Of a stretch of DNA of 64,000 bases, positions 1 to 7,142 are shown piece after piece. Source of the DNA: Verrucomicrobiota bacterium (GTDB lineage: Bacteria > Verrucomicrobiota > Verrucomicrobiia > Opitutales > Opitutaceae); NCBI GenBank assembly GCA_016235555.1, contig JACRKC010000060.1:62001-126000 (forward strand), read 5' to 3'. The notes beneath the pieces are model-generated. The model was not told where the DNA came from. It searched no databases and worked only from the letters and a program-made list of their open reading frames with translations. The translations under genes and the position numbers were made by a program. Within the stretch, counting starts at the first letter, position 1. Each line of letters begins with the position of its first letter.

Positions 1-50
1 CGAGGAGCGCGAGGCGACAGAGCGTGGTGACGGGGATTTTCACAGTGGGG

Positions 51-1280
51 TCAGGGCTTGGTGGCTTCGACGGAGCCGAGGCCGCGGAGAATGGCGGGAT
101 CGGCTTCGTTGAAAAGGTGCAGGCCGTGGGCGCCGGCGGCATACCATCGGGCGGCGCGGGCGCGGTAGTCGGCGAGGGAGAGGCGGTCGCGTTTCGGTGG
201 GGCCATCTGGCCGGCGGCGATCGCCCGGTCTTCGGCGGCGGTGCGGTCGTGGCCGGAGAGAATCGCCTCCTCGGCGTAGAGCATGGCGCAGCCGGTGCCG
301 GCGGCCATCGCGACGAAGGGTTTCAGGTCGATCTCGTAGCCGCCGAGCGAGTGCTGGCCGACCGCGAGATAATCGAGGAGGCCGGCACGCAGCCAGGTTG
401 CGACATCGCAGCCGACTTTCAGGTGCTCGCGCCAGTCGATGCGGGCGGAGAGGCCGAGGCGGCGGCCTTTCTTTTTGCCCGCCTCGTCGAGGAGGGTGCG
501 CACGTCGCGGAGGAAACCGGTCATGAACTCGGCGCGCAGCGTGAACCACCGCGGATCGTCGGTGGGGAGCGTGCGTGGATCGGCGGCGTATTTCTTCTGG
601 AACGCGTCCACCAGCGGCGTCTCGTGGCCGAAAAACGGCGGGTGGCGGAGAAAATCGAGGTGGATGCCATCGATGTCGCGCTCGGCGGCCTCGCGGAGGA
701 TCGCGAGCTTGAAGGCCCGGACTTCGGGGAAGGCGTAGGAGAGCTTGGTGCGATCCTCACCCTTGAGGCCGCGGATGCGAAACTCCGGGTGCGCGCGCCA
801 GAAGTCGCTGTTGAACTGGCGGGCGACAAAGTCGTCGCCGGGCTTCGACGCATAGTCGCCGTTCATGCGCATGGTGGCGTAGCAAAGCAGGCCGGCCTCG
901 CGGCAGGCGGCCGCGACGGTGGCGAGGGTGTCGGTGCCCTCGGCCGCGAGGCGCTGGAGCGTCTCGGTGGCGAGTTGGTCGCCGCGGCGGCCGAAATCCG
1001 TGATGCCGGTGCCGATGAGCTCGGTGACTTTCGAGGGATAGTTCACGCGGCTGCCGGAGGTGATACACCATTCGAAGATGGCGAGCGGCGTGTCGCGATA
1101 GGTGAGCACATGGGCGCGGAGATCGGCGGCGTTTTTGTAGCGGCCGCTGTAAAACGCGCTGAAACCGTCGTCGTTGATGACGAGGAGCCGGGTGGAGTGG
1201 CGGGGCGGGGGCGCTTCGGCGAAGGCCGCGGCGGCGAGGATGGCCGGCGCAAGGAGCAGCGCGGAGAGGGGCAGGCGCAT
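51..1280 (-). CDS. Secreted GHL10-like TIM-barrel protein (putative glycoside hydrolase)
   Basis: Product of 409 residues. The ATG at 1280 was chosen because it opens directly into a signal peptide (MRLPLSALLLAPAILAAAAF, cleavage near AFAEA); an in-frame ATG at 1403 would add 41 polar, Pro/Arg-rich residues in front of it. The motif DGIHLDFLRHP at about residues 204-214 matches the strand carrying conserved Asp residues in the GHL10 (DUF187) group of family-10-like glycosyl hydrolases, and the lysine/arginine-rich middle and a late YLAVGQHS-type strand fit a beta/alpha barrel. GHL10 proteins are predicted periplasmic or secreted glycan hydrolases, mostly without measured substrates. It is transcribed away from the oxidoreductase gene at 1439 across a 158-base gap. 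The gene at 17653 belongs to the same broad family but is much longer. Family assignment is fairly secure; substrate is unknown. Confidence 0.7.
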   Translation of the reverse strand: MRLPLSALLLAPAILAAAAFAEAPPPRHSTRLLVINDDGFSAFYSGRYKNAADLRAHVLTYRDTPLAIFEWCITSGSRVNYPSKVTELIGTGITDFGRRGDQLATETLQRLAAEGTDTLATVAAACREAGLLCYATMRMNGDYASKPGDDFVARQFNSDFWRAHPEFRIRGLKGEDRTKLSYAFPEVRAFKLAILREAAERDIDGIHLDFLRHPPFFGHETPLVDAFQKKYAADPRTLPTDDPRWFTLRAEFMTGFLRDVRTLLDEAGKKKGRRLGLSARIDWREHLKVGCDVATWLRAGLLDYLAVGQHSLGGYEIDLKPFVAMAAGTGCAMLYAEEAILSGHDRTAAEDRAIAAGQMAPPKRDRLSLADYRARAARWYAAGAHGLHLFNEADPAILRGLGSVEATKP

Positions 1281-1438
1281 GAGGAGTGGGTGGCGGGGAG
1301 GCGGATGTTTTTTTGGGCGCTGGCTCGCCCCGGCGCAAGCGCGGCGCGCAGCAATAAACGCGCAGAGATCGGGGTGGAGCGGGCCGTGGGTTTCGGCCAT
1401 CATCGGTTTCGCATCGTGACTCTGTTCGTTTCAATCCG

Positions 1439-2728
1439 ATGAACCCCGATTCCGTTTCGACCATCGCCGCCAACGTGCCGCGCCGCGATTTTCTGAAGAC
1501 CGCCGCCGGCCTCGCGCTCGGCGCCGCGCTGCCGGCGCGTCCGCTCACGGCGGCGGAACGCACGCGCTCGGTCGGCGCCAACGGCCGCCTCCGCATCGGC
1601 ATCATCGGCTGCGGCGACCGCGGCCGCGAGGCGCACATGGAGGGCATCCACAAGCACGTGGGCGCGGTGGATTTTGAGATCGTGGCGGTGGCGGACCCGT
1701 GGCGGATCGCGCGCGAGAAGGCCAACGCGAAGGTGCAGGCGTGGTTCGGCCGCGACGCGAAGCAGTGTGTCTCGTATCGCGAGCTGCTCGCGCTCGACGG
1801 TGTGGATGCGGTCATGATCGCATCGCCGGATCACGTGCACACGCTGCACCTCGAGGCGGCGGCCAGGGCGAAGAAGCACATTTACGTCGAGAAACCGCTG
1901 GCGACGGAGTTCGCCAACCTCGTGCGCGCAGTCGACGCGGTGAAGGCGGCCGGCACGGTGGTGCAGGTGGGCACGCAGATCCGCAGCCTGCCGGGCATCG
2001 TGGGCGCCCGCGAACTCGCCCGGTCCGGCGTGCTCGGCAAATGGTCACGTATCGAGGAGACGCGCAACAACGAGCGGCCGTATTGGTATAACTGCCTCAA
2101 GGAGGTCGACCCTGCCGACGTGGACTGGAAGGAGTTTCTGCACGACCGGCCGATGCGGCCGTTCCGGGCGGAGGTCTATTCGGGATGGTATGGCTACTAC
2201 GAATTTTCGCGCGGGCCGATCAGCGGCTATGGATCGCACTTCGTGGATTTGGTGCACTTCATCACGGGCGCAAAATTCCCGGCGTCGTGCGTGTGTCTTG
2301 GCGGCACGTATACCTGGCAGGACGAGCATCGGTTCACGGCACCGGACTGCGTGCAGGCGACGTGGGTTTATCCCGAGGGATTTCTCGTGAGCAGCGCGAA
2401 CAACCTCGGCAACAGCTTCGGCAGCGGCCGGAAATTCTACGCCGACAAGGGCGTGCTCAAGGTGGATAATTGGAACGCGCCGACGTTCAGCGCCGAGGGC
2501 GGACCGCGGCGCGACCGCAGCATCCGCGGCGAGAAGCCGGTGCCGCCGGTGGAGCGGCCGGATCATTTCCTCGACTGGCTGCAATGTGTGCGCGACGGCG
2601 GCCAGCCGCACGCGCCGATCGAGGCTGGCTATCAGCACGCGGTGGCGGTTTTGATGGCGGACGAGTCCTACAAGACCGGCCGCAAGACGATCTACGATCC
2701 GGTGAAACGCGAAATCCGCTCCGCATGA
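1439..2728 (+). CDS. Tat-exported Gfo/Idh/MocA family oxidoreductase
   Basis: 429 residues. Twin-arginine signal at residues 15-20 (RRDFLK) followed by a hydrophobic Ala/Leu stretch. The dinucleotide-binding Rossmann motif GCGDRG is at 57-62, and the EKP motif, whose Lys is the usual catalytic base region of the family, is at 151-153. The C-terminal part has the beta-sheet domain with the substrate-pocket histidines (FVDLVHFITGAKFP). Family members oxidise or epimerise sugars and sugar derivatives with NAD(P); the exported members of Verrucomicrobiota and Planctomycetota are assumed to act on glycan breakdown products outside the cytoplasm with a bound cofactor. The next gene is an exported TIM-barrel isomerase-like protein 175 bases downstream, a common pairing. 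Sibling genes are at 24521, 57898 and 58871; the last two lack a Tat signal. Substrate cannot be read from sequence. Confidence 0.88.
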   Translation: MNPDSVSTIAANVPRRDFLKTAAGLALGAALPARPLTAAERTRSVGANGRLRIGIIGCGDRGREAHMEGIHKHVGAVDFEIVAVADPWRIAREKANAKVQAWFGRDAKQCVSYRELLALDGVDAVMIASPDHVHTLHLEAAARAKKHIYVEKPLATEFANLVRAVDAVKAAGTVVQVGTQIRSLPGIVGARELARSGVLGKWSRIEETRNNERPYWYNCLKEVDPADVDWKEFLHDRPMRPFRAEVYSGWYGYYEFSRGPISGYGSHFVDLVHFITGAKFPASCVCLGGTYTWQDEHRFTAPDCVQATWVYPEGFLVSSANNLGNSFGSGRKFYADKGVLKVDNWNAPTFSAEGGPRRDRSIRGEKPVPPVERPDHFLDWLQCVRDGGQPHAPIEAGYQHAVAVLMADESYKTGRKTIYDPVKREIRSA

Positions 2729-2801
2729 AGAATTCCCGGAGCAGGTTCCGCGACATTTGATCAAACCATCCCGCATGCCCTCTCAGTTTTTCCCAATTCC
2801 G

Positions 2802-2857
2802 GTAGCCGCGAGCGCCAGCGAGTGGACGAGCGACCACTCGCTGGCGCTCGCGGCTAC
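2802..2857. repeat. Perfect inverted repeat, GTAG-headed (family D)
   Basis: Two 24-base arms (2802-2825 and 2834-2857) are exact reverse complements around the 8-base loop at 2826-2833. Each outer end reads GTAG followed by CCGCGAGCGCCAGCGAG. It sits between the oxidoreductase stop and the ATG of the TIM-barrel gene at 2903, so a transcript running through both genes would carry this hairpin. There is no T-tract, so it is not a simple terminator. Confidence 0.85.
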
Positions 2858-2902
2858 GCCAATCAAGCCGGGGCGCACGGCGCGTCGTCGGAACCACAGC
2901 GC

Positions 2903-3781
2903 ATGAACTCGATTACGCTCACACGCAGACAATTCATCGGCGGCGTCACCGCAGCAGGCGCGAGCGCGGCACTCGTGCGGGCGGAGTCGGCGCCCCGCTG
3001 GCAGATCGGTTGCTACACGCGACCGTGGGCCGAGCACGACTGGCGGGTGGCGCTCGATGGCATCGCGGCGGCCGGCTACAACCACGCCGGCATCATGACG
3101 GCGAAAGGCGGTGTGATCATCGGGCCGACGACGCCGGACGAACAGGTGGCGACGATCGCGGCGGAGGCGAAGGCGCGCGCGTTGAGGATCGTGTCGATTT
3201 ACGGCGGCGATTTTCTCAATCCGAAATCCCACGACGCGAGCGTCGTCGCGCTGCGGCGGTTGATCGACCGCGTGCAAGTTTGCGCGTGTCCGGACCTGCT
3301 GCTCGGTGGCACGGGCAAGGCGGAACTGGTCGAAGCCTATTACAAGGCGGTGCGCGAGTGCTGCGACTACGCGGCGGCGCACGGTGTGCGGCTGACGGTG
3401 AAGCCGCACGGCGGCCAGAATGCGACCGGGCCGCAATGCCGGCGGCTGATCGAGAGCGTGGGGCACGCGGCGTTCCGCCTCTGGTATGACCCGGGCAACA
3501 TCTTCTACTATTCCGACGGGAAACTCGATCCGGTGGACGATGCGGCGACGGTCGATGGACTCGTGACCGGCATGAGCGTGAAGGACTGGCTGCCGCCGAA
3601 GAACGTGAGCGTGACACCCGGCACGGGGCGCGTGGAGTTCGCGAAAGTGTTCGCGCGGTTGCGGCGCGGCGGGTTCACGGGCGGGCCACTCGTGGTCGAA
3701 TGCACGGCGACCGGCGATCGCGCCCAGGTGACGGCCGAGGCACGGAAGGCGCGGGAGTTTGTCGAGACGTTGGTGAGGTGA
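2903..3781 (+). CDS. Tat-exported sugar phosphate isomerase/epimerase-like TIM-barrel protein
   Basis: 292 residues from the ATG at 2903. This start puts a twin-arginine motif (TRRQF, residues 7-11) and an Ala-rich hydrophobic stretch at the N terminus; an earlier in-frame ATG at 2822 lies inside the family D palindrome and is unlikely. The rest is an AP-endonuclease-2 type xylose-isomerase-like barrel: strands IGCYTRPW, HAGIMTAKG, LRIVSIYGGDF, LTVKPHGGQ, FRLWYDPGN and GPLVVECTAT carry the His, Glu and Asp residues that bind metal in this family. It probably isomerises or epimerises a sugar, possibly the product of the adjacent exported oxidoreductase. The pairing is inferred from neighbourhood, and the two genes may be one transcript interrupted by a palindrome. 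Confidence 0.8.
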   Translation: MNSITLTRRQFIGGVTAAGASAALVRAESAPRWQIGCYTRPWAEHDWRVALDGIAAAGYNHAGIMTAKGGVIIGPTTPDEQVATIAAEAKARALRIVSIYGGDFLNPKSHDASVVALRRLIDRVQVCACPDLLLGGTGKAELVEAYYKAVRECCDYAAAHGVRLTVKPHGGQNATGPQCRRLIESVGHAAFRLWYDPGNIFYYSDGKLDPVDDAATVDGLVTGMSVKDWLPPKNVSVTPGTGRVEFAKVFARLRRGGFTGGPLVVECTATGDRAQVTAEARKAREFVETLVR

Positions 3782-3802
3782 AGGGGCCGTGCGAGCGGCG
3801 GA

Positions 3803-3832
3803 AACGAGGCGGGACGCCTCGTCCACGACGGG
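3803..3832. repeat. Short hairpin, GAGGCG-GGA-CGCCTC (family H, single unit)
   Basis: A six-base stem around GGA at 3806-3820 continues into CGTCCACGACGGG. The same unit recurs as an inverted pair at 22440-22495. It lies between the TIM-barrel gene and purE. Confidence 0.65.
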
Positions 3833-3889
3833 CAGGCGCTTTTCGGTTTGCGGCGCGCGCGGGAGGCGCCTGAGTTTGCCGGCCTTCCT

Positions 3890-4381
3890 ATGACCAAACC
3901 ACTTGTCGGAGTCGTGATGGGCAGCACGTCGGACTGGGACGTGATGCAACACTGCGTGCAAACGCTCGAGTCGCTGGGCATCGGCTGCGAACGCCGGGCC
4001 CTCAGCGCGCACCGCACGCCGCACCTCGCGATCGAATGGTGCGCCGGCGCGGAGGCGCGCGGGCTGAAGGTGATCATCGCGGCGGCGGGCGGCGCGGCGC
4101 ACCTCGCGGGCGTGGCGGCGGCCGTGACGCCGCTTCCGGTGCTCGGCGTGCCGATGGAGAGCGCGTCGCTGAAGGGCCTCGATTCGCTGCTGTCGATGGT
4201 GCAGATGCCGGGCGGGATTCCGGTCGGGACGTTTGCGATCGGCAAGCCGGGCGCGATCAACGCGGCGCTCTTCGCCGCGGCGATCCTCGCGCTGGGCGAT
4301 CCGGCGATCAAGAAGGCGCTCGACGATTATCGCGCCAACCAGACGAAGAAGGTGGCCGAGGCCAAACTGCCGGGGCAGTGA
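3890..4381 (+). CDS. purE: N5-carboxyaminoimidazole ribonucleotide mutase, class I PurE
   Basis: 163 residues, the usual length of a class I PurE. It converts N5-CAIR to CAIR in purine synthesis in the cytoplasm. The phosphate- and substrate-binding loop GSTSDWDVM is at residues 11-19, the catalytic SAHRTP at 39-44, and the GGAAHLAG glycine loop follows. The ATG at 3890 is preferred over an in-frame ATG at 3848 because homologues begin with a short run before VGVVMGS. PurK, the usual partner, is not adjacent, so the gene stands alone between two palindromic elements and a convergent gene pair. Confidence 0.95.
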   Translation: MTKPLVGVVMGSTSDWDVMQHCVQTLESLGIGCERRALSAHRTPHLAIEWCAGAEARGLKVIIAAAGGAAHLAGVAAAVTPLPVLGVPMESASLKGLDSLLSMVQMPGGIPVGTFAIGKPGAINAALFAAAILALGDPAIKKALDDYRANQTKKVAEAKLPGQ

Positions 4382-4409
4382 GGCTCGGGCGGATCGCTTG
4401 CTGGGCCGG

Positions 4410-4898
4410 TCAGTTTTTCTTTTCCGCGGGCGGCGGCGCCGGGGGACGATCGGGTGTGCCGGTGTCCATCACGTAGCGCCAGGAGCCGTCGGGCTGTTTT
4501 TTCCAGACGGTGAGAAACCAGCCGCCGCGGACGATCTCGCGGCCGTCGGGGCCGGGGCGGCGCGATTCGTAGCGGCCGTAGTTGTAGCCGAGCGTGCCGT
4601 CGTCGGAGACATCGGTGAAGGAGGCGGACCACGTGAGCTTCACGCCGGGCTGGTCTTCGCCCAGGCGTTCGCGCACGGCGGCGGGGCCGCGGAACTGGCG
4701 CGGATCGGTGTCGAGGAAGGCGACATCGGGCGCGGCGAAATGCGAGAAGGCGGCGAGCAGGCCCTTTTCCTGGGCCATCGCGCAGAAGGCGTCCTCCAGC
4801 GCGGCGACTTCCCGCTGGAGCTTCGTTTTGTCGGGCGCGGCGGCGCCGAGGGCGAGCGGCGCGAGGCAGGCGAGGAGGAGCGCGAGCTTTTTTTTCAT
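4410..4898 (-). CDS. Exported NTF2/SnoaL-like protein (DUF4440 type)
   Basis: 162 residues with an N-terminal signal peptide (MKKKLALLLACLAPLALGAA). The body has the NTF2-like fold pattern: an N-terminal helix (REVAALEDAFCAMAQEKG), a FAAPDVAFLD strand, a helix RGPAAVRERLG and the closing sheet GGWFLTVWKKQPDGSWRYVMD, typical of DUF4440/SnoaL-like proteins. Such domains bind small ligands or are enzymatic, and nothing here fixes the activity. The ATG overlaps the TGA of the MocA-like gene by four bases (4895-4898), so the two are translationally coupled. The link to molybdenum enzyme maturation is by position only. The C-terminal tail is Pro-rich (PPAPPPAEKKN). Confidence 0.75.
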   Translation of the reverse strand: MKKKLALLLACLAPLALGAAAPDKTKLQREVAALEDAFCAMAQEKGLLAAFSHFAAPDVAFLDTDPRQFRGPAAVRERLGEDQPGVKLTWSASFTDVSDDGTLGYNYGRYESRRPGPDGREIVRGGWFLTVWKKQPDGSWRYVMDTGTPDRPPAPPPAEKKN

Positions 4899-5515
4899 GG
4901 GGCGATGGGCTTGAACGCGGCGTAGTCGGCCGGGGTATCGAGGTCGGTCGCGAGGGCGGGGAGATCGACGGCGGTGACGCGCGCGGCGTCGCCGTTGAGG
5001 AGGGCGCGGGCGCCTTCCTCGCCGGTGAGGGCGGTGAGGGCGGGGAAATGTTCGTGGAGAAACAAGGCCGGCGCACCCTGCCGGCCGCCGTAACGCGCGG
5101 CAACGATGCTGCGACCGGTGGTGCGCTGGGCGGCGATAAGTTGCGCGATGGCGTCGGCGGAAAACGCCGGCTGGTCGCAGAGCGCGACGAGCGCACCGTC
5201 CAGCTCGCGGGAAAATTGCTGGAGCGTGGCGATGCCGACGCGCAGCGACGAGGCCATGCCTTCGGGCCAGGCGGGATTTTCCGCGATGAGCACGGTCTGG
5301 CGGGCGAGGAGCGGGCGGATTTTTTCCGCGTGGGCGCCGAGCACGACCACCACCGGCCAGACGGGCGCAGCGAGCGTGGCGGACACGGCCCGCAGCAGGA
5401 GCGGTTGACCGGCGACCGGCAGGAGCTGCTTGGGCGTGCCCATGCGCGTCGAGTTACCGGCGGCGAGAATCACCGCGCCGAAGCGAAGGTTGCGATGGAG
5501 TGGCGGGGGTTTCAC
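4895..5515 (-). CDS. MocA/MobA-like molybdenum cofactor nucleotidyltransferase family protein
   Basis: 206 residues with a MobA-like NTP-transferase fold. The signature VILAAGNSTRMGTPKQLL begins at residue 15 and supplies the nucleotide-binding glycine loop and Lys. The segment GALVALCDQPAFSADAI contains the conserved metal-binding Asp, and GGRQGAPALF fits the substrate loop. MocA enzymes transfer CMP to molybdopterin for xanthine-dehydrogenase-type enzymes. The gene lies downstream of xdhC on the same strand and ends in a four-base ATGA overlap with the next gene. Two similar AACG-TAATW-CGTT palindromes lie 32 and 88 bases upstream of its ATG and may control it. No molybdenum hydroxylase gene is in the window, so the client enzyme must be elsewhere. 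Confidence 0.82.
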   Translation of the reverse strand: MKPPPLHRNLRFGAVILAAGNSTRMGTPKQLLPVAGQPLLLRAVSATLAAPVWPVVVVLGAHAEKIRPLLARQTVLIAENPAWPEGMASSLRVGIATLQQFSRELDGALVALCDQPAFSADAIAQLIAAQRTTGRSIVAARYGGRQGAPALFLHEHFPALTALTGEEGARALLNGDAARVTAVDLPALATDLDTPADYAAFKPIAP

Positions 5516-5546
5516 ACGCGCGACGCGCCGGCGGCGTCAACGGGTT

Positions 5547-5565
5547 TGCAACGTAATTCGTTGCA
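5547..5565. promoter_or_regulatory. Palindrome TGCAACG-TAATT-CGTTGCA, possible operator
   Basis: Seven-base arms (5547-5553, 5559-5565) around a five-base AT-rich centre, starting 32 bases upstream of the mocA-like ATG at 5515. A similar palindrome lies at 5604-5618 with the same spacer length. The paired sites suggest binding of a dimeric regulator; no regulator is identified. Confidence 0.4.
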
Positions 5566-5602
5566 GAGGTGGATGCGAGGTCCGGGCCGGGAAGGGGAGT
5601 TT

Positions 5603-5619
5603 GTAACGTAATACGTTAT
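5603..5619. promoter_or_regulatory. Palindrome TAACG-TAATA-CGTTA, second possible operator
   Basis: Arms 5604-5608 and 5614-5618 around TAATA. The centre is 55 bases from the centre of the site at 5547. The right edge touches the start of the E1 repeat at 5618, so part of the resemblance could come from an old insertion boundary. Confidence 0.35.
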
Positions 5620-5727
5620 ACCAGTTACGGTGCGCTTTGAGACTGTAGGCCCGGCCGGTGGCCGGGCAGCGCGCCCACCGGGCGGGCCGACAAGATCAGG
5701 AGTCTCAAAGCGCGCCGTCACTGGTAT
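5618..5727. repeat. MITE-like palindromic element E1
   Basis: First of six copies in the window. The outer inverted repeats read ATACCAGTTACGG at the left and its near reverse complement at the right, extended by CGCTTTGAGACT / AGTCTCAAAGCG. Inside is a GTAG-headed hairpin (GCCCGGCC-GGT-GGCCGGGC) followed by an inverted GC-rich partner hairpin. It separates the mocA-like gene from the xdhC-like gene on the same strand. Confidence 0.85.
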
Positions 5728-5755
5728 TACAGACTCACAGCGGAAGGGAACGAGC

Positions 5756-6781
5756 TCACGCATGGATGGGGCGGGTGCGGTCGCGGAGCGAGCGGGCGTC
5801 GCGGCCGGTGAGGGCGGCTTGCATCTCGGCGAGGATGGCGAGGGCAACTTGGGCAGGGGAGTCGGCGCCGAGGTCCAGGCCGACGGGGGCGTGGAGGCGG
5901 GCGCGTTGTTCCGGGGAGAGCGGTGCGCCGGCGGCGGCGAGATCAGCGAGGATTTTTTCGGCGCGTTTTTTCGGGCCGAGCAGGCCGAGGTAGGCGAGGG
6001 GACGCGCGAGGAGTTCGCGCAGCAGCGGCACATCGTGCACGTAGTGGTGGGTCATCACCACCGCGAGAGTGTCAGCGTCGGGCGCGGCGCGGGCGACGAG
6101 GCCGGCGGCGGGCGCGACAACCAGGGCGTGAGCCGTCGGGAAACGTTCCGCGGTCGCCAACGCGGCACGCGGATCGGCGATCGTGACGTGCCAGCCGAGT
6201 TCGGCGGCGAAGCGGGCGAGCGGTTGCGCGTCGTCGCCGGCGCCGAAGATGAAGAGCGCGGTCGGCGGTGGCACGAGGTGGTGGAACACTTCGATCGCTG
6301 CGTCGCGCGCGGCGGGCAGGCCGTTCGGCAGGCTCAGGGCAGGTGCGGACGCGAGGCGGGTGCCAAGCTGGGCGGGGTCGGCGGCGCGATGGACGATGGC
6401 GAGCGGAGTGGGGCGGCGGGCGGCGAAGTTCTCGGCGAGGGCGGCGGCCCACGCGGGGCGCGGCGGGAGTTTTTCGAGCACAACGCGCACGATGCCGTGG
6501 CAGCCGAGGCCGACGCCCCAGACGAGATCGTTTTCGGTGGTGGTGTCGTAGACGACGGTCTCGGCGCAGCCGGTGGCGGCGACCTGGCGGGCGCGAGCGA
6601 TCACATCCTCCTCGAGGCAGCCGCCGCTGATCGAGCCGATGCGGTGGCCGTCGGCGGTGACGAGCAGCCGGGCGCCGGGACGGCGGTAGGAGGAGCCTGC
6701 GACGGTCGCGAGCGTGGCGAGCACCGACGCACCGGCGCCGGGAGCCAGCAGGGCGCGAACGATGGCTTGGAGCTCCTTCAT
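5756..6781 (-). CDS. XdhC family protein (molybdenum hydroxylase maturation)
   Basis: 341 residues from the ATG at 6781, where the XdhC/CoxI domain begins (MKELQAIVRALL); in-frame ATGs up to 7075 would add nearly 100 residues without family resemblance. The N-terminal XdhC-CoxI domain has GSSYRRPGARLLV and the Cys-containing SISGGCLEEDV. The C-terminal Rossmann domain has LFIFGAGDDAQPLARFA and WHVTIADPR. Family members bind the molybdenum cofactor, promote its sulfuration and insert it into xanthine-dehydrogenase-like enzymes in the cytoplasm. The mocA-like gene lies downstream on the same strand, separated by element E1. A third Mo-related gene, the MOSC protein at 42498, is far away. Function is known for the family; the client enzyme is not in the window. 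Confidence 0.88.
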   Translation of the reverse strand: MKELQAIVRALLAPGAGASVLATLATVAGSSYRRPGARLLVTADGHRIGSISGGCLEEDVIARARQVAATGCAETVVYDTTTENDLVWGVGLGCHGIVRVVLEKLPPRPAWAAALAENFAARRPTPLAIVHRAADPAQLGTRLASAPALSLPNGLPAARDAAIEVFHHLVPPPTALFIFGAGDDAQPLARFAAELGWHVTIADPRAALATAERFPTAHALVVAPAAGLVARAAPDADTLAVVMTHHYVHDVPLLRELLARPLAYLGLLGPKKRAEKILADLAAAGAPLSPEQRARLHAPVGLDLGADSPAQVALAILAEMQAALTGRDARSLRDRTRPIHA

Positions 6782-7142
6782 GCTCGTTGGGTCTGATGAC
6801 CCGGAGCTTGTTCCGGCTCGGTTGGAAACGGGGGTAGGTGGAAAACTCCGGGGAGCGGCTGCGTCTTGCGGCATCCGAGACGGGTGCGCTTCCCGAACCG
6901 AGGTGAAATTGCGCGATGCATTGGCTTTGATCAAAGGCCCCGGAGCTTGCTCCGGGGATTCTTTACGGGAAACAACACGACCTCCGCACGGAGGATTGGC
7001 GCGCGCGGCGTCCGCGGCGGGTGAGACGTTGGCGGAATTTCCCTTGCGCTGGGATACGGGTGTGTGCTCGGTCAATCATAAGCGAACGCGGCCTTTGGCC
7101 GTTCGAGCCCTCACACCAACACACAACACCACTGATACAACC
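6782..7142. other. Divergent intergenic region between xdhC-like and TonB receptor genes
   Basis: 361 bases without a credible gene. It holds a weak CCGGAGCTTGTTCCGG hairpin near 6800-6816, a strong hairpin at 6938-6957, and a CA-rich leader just before the receptor ATG (ACACCAACACACAACACC, 7110-7127) with no purine-rich ribosome binding site. Promoters for both genes must lie here, but no -35/-10 pair stood out. Confidence 0.5.
6938..6957. repeat. Hairpin CCCCGGAGC-TT-GCTCCGGGG (family I)
   Basis: Perfect nine-base stem with a two-base loop, related to the weaker hairpin at about 6800-6816. It is not followed by a T-tract, so it does not look like a terminator. Confidence 0.65.

Noticed and set aside
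1-50. A gene fragment at the left edge
   Set aside because: 50 bases before the first stop codon are too short to support a call.
24-1442. 472-residue plus-strand frame over the GHL10-like gene
   Set aside because: Gly/Ala/Glu-rich composition with no family motif; the minus strand carries a signal peptide and a GHL10 motif.
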